Shown here one piece after another: positions 1 through 5,964 of a stretch of 9,687 nt of DNA; the stretch's first letter is position 1; every line of letters begins with the position of its first letter. The DNA lies in contig JACRIP010000230.1 in NCBI GenBank assembly GCA_016220045.1, forward strand, positions 1 through 9,687, read 5' to 3'. Below the pieces are notes generated by a model, which saw only the letters and a program-made list of their open reading frames with translations, was not told the origin of the DNA and did not search any database. The position numbers and the translations under genes are program-made. Source of the stretch: Planctomycetota bacterium (GTDB taxonomy: Bacteria; Planctomycetota; MHYJ01; WSZJ01; JACPWG01).

Positions 1-285
1 CCGGCAGGAGGCGGGGGGGGCGCCGAGTCGGCGGCGCCGGCTTCCGGGCCTGCGCCGCGCACAGGGGGTTGGCCTGATTCCCGCGCCGACGCCGGGGCGG
101 AGGGACGGGGCGCGCCGGCGAGCGCTCCCGACGCCGGCGCCGACGCGGCGGAAGGCCCCGCCCGGAGACCGCCGAAGCGGCCGCAGAGCGCGAGCGCAAC
201 GGCCAGCGCGGCGGCGGCAAGGGCGCACCGCGCGCGCCGCGAGGAAGCGCGCGAACGCAACGCCGCGTCGTCGATCAGCCGATGA
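1..285 (+). CDS. C-terminal tail of a protein starting before the window (partial)
   Basis: This frame is open from the first base to a TGA at 283-285, giving about 94 residues. The composition is low-complexity, rich in Ala, Pro and Gly with scattered Asp and Glu. It turns basic towards the end (RRPPKRPQ, then HRARREEARERN). No start codon is needed because the gene would begin outside the window. A second frame is also open here, as expected at this GC content, so the assignment rests on the more protein-like composition and the G/C-ending codons of this frame. No domain is recognisable and no function can be given. It could be a disordered tail of a membrane or regulatory protein, or a chance open frame. 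Confidence 0.38.
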   Translation, partial: PAGGGGGAESAAPASGPAPRTGGWPDSRADAGAEGRGAPASAPDAGADAAEGPARRPPKRPQSASATASAAAARAHRARREEARERNAASSISR

Positions 286-509
286 CCGGCACCCGCGGCC
301 ACAGCGGCGAAGTCCTCGATCTCGTCGGGCGATTTGAATTCCAACGGATGCGCACTCCGGGAAGAAGGACGCGTAGGCCCGGGCCGGGAACCACCGGACG
401 GCGGGCAAGCAACCCCATGGACATTATCGGCCGGAATCGGGAGCGAGTGGAGCGGGATCCGGCGCCGTACGCCGGCGCGCGCGGTGATCGAGGCCGCGCG
501 AAACTCTCC
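286..509. other. Intergenic stretch, nothing recognised
   Basis: Between the probable upstream gene tail and the promoter at 510 I see no convincing gene on either strand. The open frames here are short, rich in Arg and Pro, and mirror each other on the two strands. There is a short GC-rich hairpin around 459-476 (CCGGCG and CGCCGG arms) of doubtful significance. Confidence 0.5.
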
Positions 510-539
510 TTGACCACGGCGTTGCCCGCTCCATAGAAT
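510..539 (+). promoter_or_regulatory. Sigma70-type promoter for the sulfur carrier/propeller unit
   Basis: A -35 box TTGACC (510-515) and a -10 box TAGAAT (534-539) are separated by 18 bases. Each matches the consensus at five of six positions. In such GC-rich DNA an A/T-rich TAGAAT at the right distance is unlikely to be accidental. Transcription would start near 546, leaving a leader of about 70 bases before the ATG at 616. No operator or riboswitch-like structure is obvious in the leader. Confidence 0.6.
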
Positions 540-615
540 CCACGCGCCCCGTGGGCCGAGCGGCGCGCGGAGGCCCCCGCCCCCCGAACGCGGAGCGCGC
601 ACCCTGGAGGCCGCT

Positions 616-903
616 ATGCCCTCCCCCACGACGGTCACGGTCCGGGTTCCGGCGGCCCTGCGTTCGTGCTGCGCGGGCGCCGCGGAGATTGAACTGCCGG
701 CCGTGGACGTCCGCACCCTCCTCGGAGAGCTCGAGCGGCGCCACGCGGCCTTGCACTCCCGCATCTGCGATGAGACCGGAGCGGTGCGGCGTCACCTGAA
801 CATTTTCGTCAACGCGACCAACGTGCGCGACGGGGAGGGGCTGGACTCGAAGCTCGTTCCCGGCGATGTCGTCACGATTCTTGCCGCCGTCTCAGGAGGT
901 TGA
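616..903 (+). CDS. MoaD/ThiS family ubiquitin-like sulfur carrier protein
   Basis: This is a 95-residue protein with the beta-grasp plan of MoaD, ThiS and CysO. It has an N-terminal strand VTVRVPAALR, a helix LLGELERRHAALHSRI (35-50), the family signature LNIFVNATNVR (61-71), the segment LVPGDVVTILAAV (80-92), and a C-terminal Gly-Gly (94-95). In this family the terminal glycine is adenylated by an E1-like enzyme and converted to a thiocarboxylate, which donates sulfur for molybdopterin, thiamine or cysteine synthesis. The ATG follows GGAGG at 606-610 with five bases between. No E1-like activating enzyme or other cofactor gene lies in the window, so the pathway is open. The gene is directly followed by a propeller gene whose ribosome binding site lies in its last two sense codons. 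I recall MoaD-like genes beside BNR/'exo-alpha-sialidase' genes in other bacteria, which favours a dedicated carrier over the main MoaD. Family assignment is firm; substrate is not. Confidence 0.88.
   Translation: MPSPTTVTVRVPAALRSCCAGAAEIELPAVDVRTLLGELERRHAALHSRICDETGAVRRHLNIFVNATNVRDGEGLDSKLVPGDVVTILAAVSGG
894..900 (+). promoter_or_regulatory. Ribosome binding site inside the Gly-Gly codons
   Basis: AGGAGGT at 894-900 is a near-perfect Shine-Dalgarno sequence five bases before the ATG at 906. It spans part of the serine codon and both glycine codons (GGA GGT) that encode the functional C-terminus of the sulfur carrier, and the TGA follows at once. It settles the downstream start at 906 rather than the TTG at 900, and predicts translational coupling of the two genes. 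Confidence 0.85.
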
Positions 904-905
904 TC

Positions 906-1997
906 ATGCCGCAACGTGTCGTTCTCGCCATTGGGACCAAGAAAGGCGTTTTCGTGGCCGAGGGCGCGAAAACCCGGCGCAACTTCACGTTGCGCGGGCC
1001 GTTCGGATCGGGCGTCGCGGTCTACTCGACGCTGATCGACACGCGCAGCACACCGCGCATCTACGCCTCAAGCTGCAACGCCTGGTTCGGCATGAAGGTC
1101 TTGCGTTCGACCGATCTCGGGAAGAAGTTCAAGGAGACGAAAGCGGCGCCGGCCTTCCCCAAGGAGGACGGGCGCGCGCTCGCGCAGATCTGGGCGCTGG
1201 AGGCGGGCGACGACAGGAAGGATCTGTGGTGCGGCGTCGAGCCGGCCTCCCTCTTCAAGAGTCCCGACGGGGGCGAATCGTGGGAGCTGGTTCCGGGCAT
1301 CAGCAATCACGAGCACGCGCGCAAGTGGCATCCGGGGAACGGCGGCCTGTGCATGCACACGATCCTGCGCGACGGCCGGCGCATCCACCTGGGCATTTCG
1401 ACCGGGGGTCATTACCTGAGCGAGGACGGCGGGGCGACCTTCAAGCCGTCGAACACCGGCGTCGGGGTCGGGTTCCAACCTGAGAAGTACCCGGAGTACG
1501 GGCAGTGCGTGCACAAGATCGCGCGGCACGCGGGCGCGCCGGGCCGGCTCTACATGCAGAATCACGGGGGCTTCCCCGATGCGCCGGGAGTGGGCGTGCT
1601 GCGCAGCGACGACTACGGGGCGACCTGGCGCCAGATCAGCAAGGGGCTGCCCTCCGATTTCGGCTTCCCGATCGTGGTACATCCGCACGACGCCGACACC
1701 GTCTACGTGATGCCGTTGGAGGCGGCGACGCGCACCTGTCCGGGCGGCGCGCCCGCCGTCTGGCGCAGCGAGAACGGCGGCGGCTCGTGGCGCCGGCTGG
1801 CGCAGGGCTTGCCGAAGGCGGAGAGCTACTTCACGGTGTTGCGCGACGCGCTGGACATCGACGAACTCGCCTCGCCGGCGCTCTACTTCGGGACCACGAC
1901 GGGCCAGCTCTGGATCGGGCACGAGGGGGGCGAGGAGTGGCGCTGCCTGTTCGACTCGCTGCCGCCGATCCACTGCGTGAAGGTCGCGGTGGTCTAA
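906..1997 (+). CDS. Asp-box (BNR) beta-propeller, sialidase-like fold, cytoplasmic
   Basis: This 363-residue protein has repeated Asp-box motifs of the S-x-D-x-G-x-x-W type: STDLGKKF (68-75, degenerate), SPDGGESW (119-126), SEDGGATF (172-179), SDDYGATW (234-241), SENGGGSW (288-295) and GHEGGEEW (338-345, degenerate). Spacings of about 43-62 residues fit a six- or seven-bladed propeller. Such proteins are often annotated as exo-alpha-sialidase or glycosyl hydrolase. However, I see no signal peptide and cannot identify the arginine triad or Tyr/Glu nucleophile of true sialidases. A binding, scaffold or non-glycosidase role is therefore as likely. The start at ATG 906 is fixed by AGGAGGT at 894-900. 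It overlaps functionally with the sulfur carrier gene, so a shared job such as partner or substrate of the thiocarboxylated carrier is plausible but inferred. No terminator is clear after the stop. Confidence 0.82.
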   Translation: MPQRVVLAIGTKKGVFVAEGAKTRRNFTLRGPFGSGVAVYSTLIDTRSTPRIYASSCNAWFGMKVLRSTDLGKKFKETKAAPAFPKEDGRALAQIWALEAGDDRKDLWCGVEPASLFKSPDGGESWELVPGISNHEHARKWHPGNGGLCMHTILRDGRRIHLGISTGGHYLSEDGGATFKPSNTGVGVGFQPEKYPEYGQCVHKIARHAGAPGRLYMQNHGGFPDAPGVGVLRSDDYGATWRQISKGLPSDFGFPIVVHPHDADTVYVMPLEAATRTCPGGAPAVWRSENGGGSWRRLAQGLPKAESYFTVLRDALDIDELASPALYFGTTTGQLWIGHEGGEEWRCLFDSLPPIHCVKVAVV

Positions 1998-2131
1998 GGC
2001 GGCGGAACGCTGCTCGCCAGTCCCTTCTCCGGACCGTTCGTCGGGGCGGGCCGCGTAGATCGGCCGCTCGGCTCAGGTGCAGTTCCGCCGGATCGGGACT
2101 GTCGCCAAAGCTGCAGCTTACGGCCCTTCGC

Positions 2132-2153
2132 GTGCAGGCGAGGACGCCTGCAC
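2132..2153. repeat. Palindromic intergenic repeat, AGGA loop
   Basis: The arms GTGCAGGCG (2132-2140) and CGCCTGCAC (2145-2153) form a nine-base-pair stem around the loop AGGA (2141-2144). The core GCAGGCG-AGGA-CGCCTGC recurs in reverse orientation at 2206-2229. Short palindromes with this core are, to my recollection, widespread between genes of Planctomycetes, Verrucomicrobia and Acidobacteria and behave like REP elements. Confidence 0.75.
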
Positions 2154-2205
2154 CACCACTGCGTCAGACCGCGCGAACGATCTCCGATGTGCGCGTAATC
2201 CTTGT

Positions 2206-2229
2206 GGCGCAGGCGTCCTCGCCTGCGCC
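2206..2229. repeat. Palindromic intergenic repeat, TCCT loop (inverted copy)
   Basis: The arms GGCGCAGGCG (2206-2215) and CGCCTGCGCC (2220-2229) form a ten-base-pair stem around TCCT (2216-2219). The core is the reverse complement of the element at 2132-2153. The two copies therefore face each other across about 50 bases and could also pair with one another, as in paired REP (BIME) arrangements. Confidence 0.75.
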
Positions 2230-2279
2230 GCGAGGTCTCCGGCGTCGGAGTCACCTGGGCTTCCTCCGCTCACCGGAGC

Positions 2280-2295
2280 GGGGCGCCCACGCCCC
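2280..2295. repeat. Short palindrome with CCCA loop
   Basis: GGGGCG (2280-2285) and CGCCCC (2290-2295) form a six-base-pair stem around CCCA. It lies 50 bases after the AGGA/TCCT pair and has the same stem-plus-four-base-loop plan with a different sequence. It may belong to a different repeat family. A six-base stem is weak evidence on its own in such GC-rich DNA. Confidence 0.4.
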
Positions 2296-2403
2296 AAGCG
2301 GACTTTTGCGAATGCCTCGGATCGAGCGATCGCACGACGGGCCGGTCGGGCCGAGCCGGGCGATGGCGGCTCGCAGCGGCCACTCTCACCGGGAGAATCC
2401 CGT

Positions 2404-3393
2404 ATGGACCTCAATCAGTTCCTCGCGCTGCTGCTCAAGACCCAGCTTCACCTCGTGCTCTGGAACCTGCTGAAGTGGGGGACGCTCGGCGTGCTGGCGG
2501 GGGCGCCGCTGGGCTGGCTCGCCTGGCGGCTCTTGCGCGGGCGCGGCGCGTGGCGCCTGGAGCACCGGCATGCCCGCTGGTGGCAATGGGCGGCGGCGGC
2601 GTGGCTGGTGCTGGCCGGCGGCGGGCTCGGGTGCTTGCTCGGCCTGCTGCACGGCGCCACGATCGGCGCCGAGATTGCCGTGCGGCAGAGCCAGTTTCGC
2701 ACCGAGGTGCTCGATCCGGTCGGGAAGGCGACGGCGCACGGCCTGGTCGCGCTCGACTTCCTGATCGCCGATCTCGGCGCGCCCACCGGCCGCAACGAGT
2801 TGCTGACCCCGGAGCACACGCGCGCTCTGGAGGCGTTCGACGGCGGCGGCTACGAGTTCAATGCCACGAGCTTCCTGGCGCGCGCGGGAACGGCGGAACG
2901 GACGCTGGTCGGCGCCGCCGTCGCGCGGACCAAGGAGCGGCTGGCCGCGCGCTTCCGGTTCGCGCCCGGGGGCCTGGTCGAAACGCTCGTGGGCTGGACG
3001 CTCGACCTGGTCGCGCGGCAGCTCGTACGGGAAAAGCTGGAGGAGCAGCTTGACAAGTTCGGGCTGGGCGCGCCGGTGCGGGAATTCTTCGCGAGCTTGC
3101 CCGCGGCGGCGCGCGCGGGCGGCGACCCGGACACGCTGACGGCGGCGGAGCTTTCCGCGCACGTGGTGGAGCGGGTAGCGGTGCCGGTCGTGCTCCTGCC
3201 GATCCGCTCGGTGATCGGCGGCAAGACGCTGCTGGTGGGGCTGCTGGTCGTGCCGGCCCTGCTGCTGCCGGTCGCCGCGTTCGCGTTCGGGCGGCGCCGT
3301 GAGCGCGACGCGCAGGCCGCGGGCGGCGGGGGCGGAAGTCCGGGCGGCGCGGGTGCTCCGACCGGGGGCGGGAGGCCGGGCGGGGCGGCCTGA
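2404..3393 (+). CDS. Membrane protein of unknown function with glycine-rich tail
   Basis: I do not recognise this 329-residue protein. It has two N-terminal hydrophobic segments (about 21-42 and 61-88) joined by a short basic Arg/His/Trp loop. A soluble, mostly helical and charged middle part follows (about 89-255). A third hydrophobic segment (about 275-296) ends in the basic stop RRRER, and a Gly/Pro-rich tail closes the protein (306-329). By the positive-inside rule the basic loop 43-59 and the C-terminal tail would face the cytoplasm, which puts the middle part outside or needs an extra re-entrant segment near 255-268. The ATG at 2404 is preceded by GGGAGA (2391-2396). The open frame extends upstream into the repeat region, but that part is not protein-like. 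The next gene starts 79 bases downstream on the same strand, so the two may be co-transcribed. Confidence 0.75.
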   Translation: MDLNQFLALLLKTQLHLVLWNLLKWGTLGVLAGAPLGWLAWRLLRGRGAWRLEHRHARWWQWAAAAWLVLAGGGLGCLLGLLHGATIGAEIAVRQSQFRTEVLDPVGKATAHGLVALDFLIADLGAPTGRNELLTPEHTRALEAFDGGGYEFNATSFLARAGTAERTLVGAAVARTKERLAARFRFAPGGLVETLVGWTLDLVARQLVREKLEEQLDKFGLGAPVREFFASLPAAARAGGDPDTLTAAELSAHVVERVAVPVVLLPIRSVIGGKTLLVGLLVVPALLLPVAAFAFGRRRERDAQAAGGGGGSPGGAGAPTGGGRPGGAA

Positions 3394-3472
3394 CCGGCGA
3401 CCGCCGGGGTGCGAGCAATGAGAGTCTCCGCGGGGGAAGATTCGCCCGATCCGGGAGTAGGGGGATGCAGCG

Positions 3473-4288
3473 ATGACGCCAAACCGGCGTGTGCGGCGAG
3501 TGGGGAAACCGCTGTGCGTGCTCGCGGTGCTGGTGGCCGTGGGGTCCGACTGTCGCGAGCTGGGCTCGCCCTCCGCGCGCGCGCCATGGCCGGTGCCGGC
3601 CCACGCGCGGATCACGGTCCAACGGAAACGGTCCCCGCACGACGGACAGGCAGTATCAGGCATTTGCCCTGGCTCCGAGACCGAAGCCGACGCAAGCGCC
3701 TGGTCCTGTGCGCCGGAGGACTCCCGCGCGGACGGCGCCGCGCTGGAACGGGGCCGGTCTCACCTGCCGGGATCGGTTGTCGAGCGCGGAGAAACCGACG
3801 AGGATCTCCTGGACGCCGCGCGACTGCTCCTGGAGGGCCGCTTTGCGCGGGCTCGGGAGTACTACACGGCCGGCGACTACGCCCGCGCTACACAGGGGTT
3901 CCGGGAGCTGATTTCGGACCTGGAGGGAGAGGAGTGTCCGGGTGCCGAATCCGCGGCCTGCATCAGGGAAGCCGAGACGTGGCTCCGCCTCGCGCAGGAG
4001 GCGAACGAGCTGACGCAGCCGTCCGGACGGGAACCGTCGATCCGCGGCCCCTGCGTCAGCCTGGATTGCCACGACGCCCCGCTGGCGGAGGTGGCCGCGA
4101 CACTCACCCGCATTTCAGGGATAGCGATCGCCTTGGAACCCTCGTCGGAGGCGGAGCTGGCGAGTCTTCGGGTCAGCCTGTCCGCGGCCGATTGCCCATT
4201 GACCGCGGTCCTTCACATGCTGGAACGAATGCACGGCCTCAAGGCCACGCTGCGGGGCGGAACGGTCGTACTCCATTCTGCAAAGTAG
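3473..4288 (+). CDS. Exported protein with TPR-like segment and C-terminal STN (secretin/TonB short N-terminal) domain
   Basis: This 271-residue protein starts with a basic stretch and a hydrophobic core (LCVLAVLVAVG, 14-24), an export signal or anchor; the following SDC (25-27) is not a proper lipobox. A linker of about 80 residues leads to a helical, TPR-like segment (about 113-180; YYTAGDYARATQGFRELI at 130-147). The C-terminus (about 193-268) reads as an STN/N0-type fold: VSLDCHDAPLAEVAATL, a segment with ISGIAIALEP, then LRVSLSAADCPLTAVLHMLE and a closing GTVVLHSA. In secretins and TonB receptors this domain docks partner proteins in the periplasm. Nine cysteines, three within the STN part, hint at disulfides. 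The start is supported by AGGGGGA at 3459-3465. It converges with a secretin-like gene on the other strand. STN assignment is by pattern; the partner is unknown. Confidence 0.72.
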   Translation: MTPNRRVRRVGKPLCVLAVLVAVGSDCRELGSPSARAPWPVPAHARITVQRKRSPHDGQAVSGICPGSETEADASAWSCAPEDSRADGAALERGRSHLPGSVVERGETDEDLLDAARLLLEGRFARAREYYTAGDYARATQGFRELISDLEGEECPGAESAACIREAETWLRLAQEANELTQPSGREPSIRGPCVSLDCHDAPLAEVAATLTRISGIAIALEPSSEAELASLRVSLSAADCPLTAVLHMLERMHGLKATLRGGTVVLHSAK

Positions 4289-4450
4289 GTAAGTCACCGT
4301 ATTAATCGGGCGCAGGATAGCTTCGGAGTCGCCCCCGCGGATCTCCGCAGGCGTACTCGGCACGCACCCTGCTTGCCCTGATCGTTACCCACGACTCGGC
4401 GGCTGGAGACCGTACATTCGCTGGCATGGGGGAAGGGCTTGGAGGCTTGG

Positions 4451-4582
4451 AGTACCGGGCTTCAGCCCGGCTACCCTCGACGCGCGCGCCGGAGAGGGCC
4501 GCTCGATCCCTCTCCGGCCCGGAGTACGCCCTGGGCAGCCGGCCTGAAGGCCGGCGACGAACCCGGGCTGAAGCCCGGTACT
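4451..4582. repeat. Composite palindrome cluster (REP/BIME-like, TTCA/TGAA loops)
   Basis: The outer ends AGTACCGGGCTTCAGCCCGG (4451-4470) and 4563-4582 are exact 20-base reverse complements of each other, and each is itself a hairpin (CCGGGC-TTCA-GCCCGG at 4455-4470; CCGGGC-TGAA-GCCCGG at 4563-4578). Between them lie a related hairpin with a different stem, GCCGGCC-TGAA-GGCCGGC (4538-4555), and a longer stem at 4488-4518. The word GGAGTAC recurs at 4449 and 4521, suggesting two degenerate units. This pattern of inverted palindromes with a conserved four-base loop is that of REP elements arranged as BIMEs, which are mobilised by RAYT (TnpA-REP) transposases. No such transposase is in the window. 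Confidence 0.8.
4488..4518. repeat. Eleven-base-pair hairpin inside the palindrome cluster
   Basis: GCCGGAGAGGG (4488-4498) and CCCTCTCCGGC (4508-4518) are exact reverse complements around a nine-base loop. It is the longest single stem in the cluster and could act as a transcription end or RNA-stabilising structure between the two convergent genes. There is no T run on either side, so it is not a classic intrinsic terminator. Confidence 0.6.
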
Positions 4583-4683
4583 ACAAACCAGGCTATGCGG
4601 ACGCCAACGGGGCGGTCGCTGCACAGCCCCGCCCCACGGTACGGTGTCCAGCCAGAACTTGTGGGCAACGATCAGCCTCCTTG

Positions 4684-4707
4684 CCCCCCCCCCTCCCTCA
4701 CTTGCCC
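4684..4707 (-). other. Possible G-quadruplex at the 3' end of the secretin-like gene
   Basis: On the minus strand, GGG (4707-4705), seven bases including the TGA stop, GGG (4697-4695), A, then ten consecutive G (4693-4684) satisfy the G3-loop1-7 pattern. The structure would form across the stop codon and the first bases of the 3' untranslated RNA. It may be a by-product of high GC content. Confidence 0.4.
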
Positions 4708-5939
4708 TCGGGAACCACGGCCGGCCCCGGTGTCGGATTCGCGCCGCGCGGCGGCACGTCGAGCGCCGCGATCGCGGGCCGAATCTGCGCGACGTAGGTC
4801 GCTTCGTCGGCCACGACGATCAGGCTGTTGCTTTCCGGCTCCGCAACGACGCCCGGCGCCGGGTTGCGCAGCGGCCCGGGCGCGCCTCCGGTCGCAACCA
4901 CGCCCACGTTGCCACTCCCCTCGCCGCCCCCCCGGCGCGGGTCGCTGGCCTCCGTCGGCTCGGACGGACGCACGCTCGCGGGGGCACCGGCGAGCCGCTT
5001 GCAGACCGCATCCAGGGCGGGCGCCAGCGTCGCCGCGCGCGCGTGCTGCAGCGGATGGACGTACACGCACGCCGGCTGCGCGCGCGACGCGCCATCCAGG
5101 TCGCGTACGACGCCCTTCGCCCAGGCGACCTCATCGGCGTCGCCCCGCAGCAGCACCTGGTTCGTGCGCCGGTCGGCGACCGCACGCAGCACCGCACCGG
5201 GGCCTTGCGCCGGCCTACGCTCCGAGCGCAGCATCAGCACCTGCTCGACCACGGCGGGCGCCGAGGCGCGTTCCAGCAGCAGGGCTTCCGTCACCACTGC
5301 TCTCGTCTGGTTGTCCATCAGACTCGCGATGCGCTCCATCCGTCTCACGTTGGATGCGTAGTCGGTGAGAATGACGGCCCTGACGTCCTCCATGGTCAGC
5401 ACGCCCGTGGGGTCGGTGACCAGCGGCGGGAGGGCCGCCTGCACCGTCCGCGGCTCCGCGTGCCGCAGGGACAGGATCCGCGTCACCACCGCGTCGCCTT
5501 CGGGCAGCGTTTCGTCCGGACCATAGACCGGGCAAGGCTGTTTCGCGGAGACGCCGATCTCCGCCACACCGTAGAGCGGCGGCGTTCCCGGCGCGATCGG
5601 CATCAGGGCGAAACCATGCAGCCGGAGGATGGTGGCCGCCGTGGCAAGGAGCTCCTTCTCAGGGATCTCCTCGACGCGCCAGCCGTAGGTGCGGCGCTTC
5701 GCGACCCGTTCATCCCACAAGACCCGGGCCTGGCCGCTGCGCTCGATGGCGAGAAGCAGGTCGGTGAGCTGGAGCTCCGGAGCCTGCACGGCCGGCGGCG
5801 CGGCGGGCGCGACCGGTGCCGCGGGCGCCACGGGTGCCGCGGGCTTCTCCCCGTCCGCCCGGGCGGGCGGCGCGCCGCCCAGGAGCCCGACGAAGAGGAG
5901 CATCGCTCCGGCGCCGACCAGACGGTTACGCTGCGGCAT
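4698..5939 (-). CDS. Secretin N-domain (N0-N1-N2-N3) protein lacking the pore domain
   Basis: This 413-residue protein has a Sec signal peptide (1-28, cleavage after ARA), then an Ala/Pro/Val linker (31-50). Four units follow that resemble the periplasmic part of GspD: an N0-like region (about 52-130); N1 (148-208, VVTRILSLRHAEP ... VILTDYASNVRRME); N2 (212-283, ending AVADRRTNQVLLRGDADEV); and N3 (287-395, VYVHPLQHARAATLAPALD, a Gly-rich insert at about 318-352, then AEPESNSLIVVADEATY). GspD-type secretins are usually 600 residues or more and end in an outer-membrane channel domain. Here the protein stops after N3 and no channel sequence follows. It may act as a periplasmic docking scaffold or be a degenerate secretin. 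The start is supported by GAGGAG eight bases upstream. The gene begins 25 bases after the VWA gene, indicating one operon. Domain calls are by pattern. Confidence 0.75.
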   Translation of the reverse strand: MPQRNRLVGAGAMLLFVGLLGGAPPARADGEKPAAPVAPAAPVAPAAPPAVQAPELQLTDLLLAIERSGQARVLWDERVAKRRTYGWRVEEIPEKELLATAATILRLHGFALMPIAPGTPPLYGVAEIGVSAKQPCPVYGPDETLPEGDAVVTRILSLRHAEPRTVQAALPPLVTDPTGVLTMEDVRAVILTDYASNVRRMERIASLMDNQTRAVVTEALLLERASAPAVVEQVLMLRSERRPAQGPGAVLRAVADRRTNQVLLRGDADEVAWAKGVVRDLDGASRAQPACVYVHPLQHARAATLAPALDAVCKRLAGAPASVRPSEPTEASDPRRGGGEGSGNVGVVATGGAPGPLRNPAPGVVAEPESNSLIVVADEATYVAQIRPAIAALDVPPRGANPTPGPAVVPEGK

Positions 5940-5964
5940 ATACCCTACTCCTCATTGAATCCAG

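Larger units (their letters stand above)
1998..2403. other. Repeat-bearing intergenic region
   Basis: These 406 bases hold no convincing gene. They contain three GC-rich palindromes (2132-2153, 2206-2229, 2280-2295), listed separately. Just before the next gene, CGGGA (2390-2394) can pair with TCCCG (2398-2402). That would fold part of the ribosome binding site GGGAGA into a five-base-pair hairpin directly upstream of the ATG at 2404. I see no clear promoter. Confidence 0.55.
4289..4697. other. Convergent intergenic region dominated by palindromes
   Basis: These 409 bases separate two convergent genes (stops at 4288 and 4698). No gene is supported. The middle is taken up by a palindrome cluster (4451-4582), and the right end carries a ten-base C run (4684-4693). 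I see no classic stem followed by a T run. The palindromes are well placed to end or stabilise both transcripts, but this is inferred from position only. Confidence 0.55.

Noticed and set aside
282..536. A short plus-strand frame before the sulfur carrier.
   Set aside because: It runs through the promoter at 510-539, has no ribosome binding site, and its sequence is Arg/Gly-rich without motif.
900..908. TTG at 900 as the start of the propeller gene.
   Set aside because: It overlaps the Shine-Dalgarno sequence itself. The ATG at 906 has ideal spacing.
2132..2229. The repeated hairpins as part of a CRISPR array.
   Set aside because: There are only two copies in opposite orientation, no regular spacer units and no cas genes. 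They fit REP-like palindromes.
2386..3663. A minus-strand open frame of about 425 codons opposite the membrane protein gene.
   Set aside because: It spans two plus-strand genes, is rich in Arg, Gln and Pro, and lacks motifs. It is a mirror of GC-rich coding sequence.
3409..4305. An alternative plus-strand frame overlapping the STN-domain gene.
   Set aside because: Its translation is Arg/Gly/Pro-rich without structure, while the chosen frame has an export signal, TPR-like and STN-like segments and a good ribosome binding site.
4684..4693. The ten-base C/G run as a phase-variation switch for the secretin-like gene.
   Set aside because: It lies after the stop codon on the coding strand, so a change in length would not alter the protein. 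The downstream sequence has no channel domain to bring into frame.
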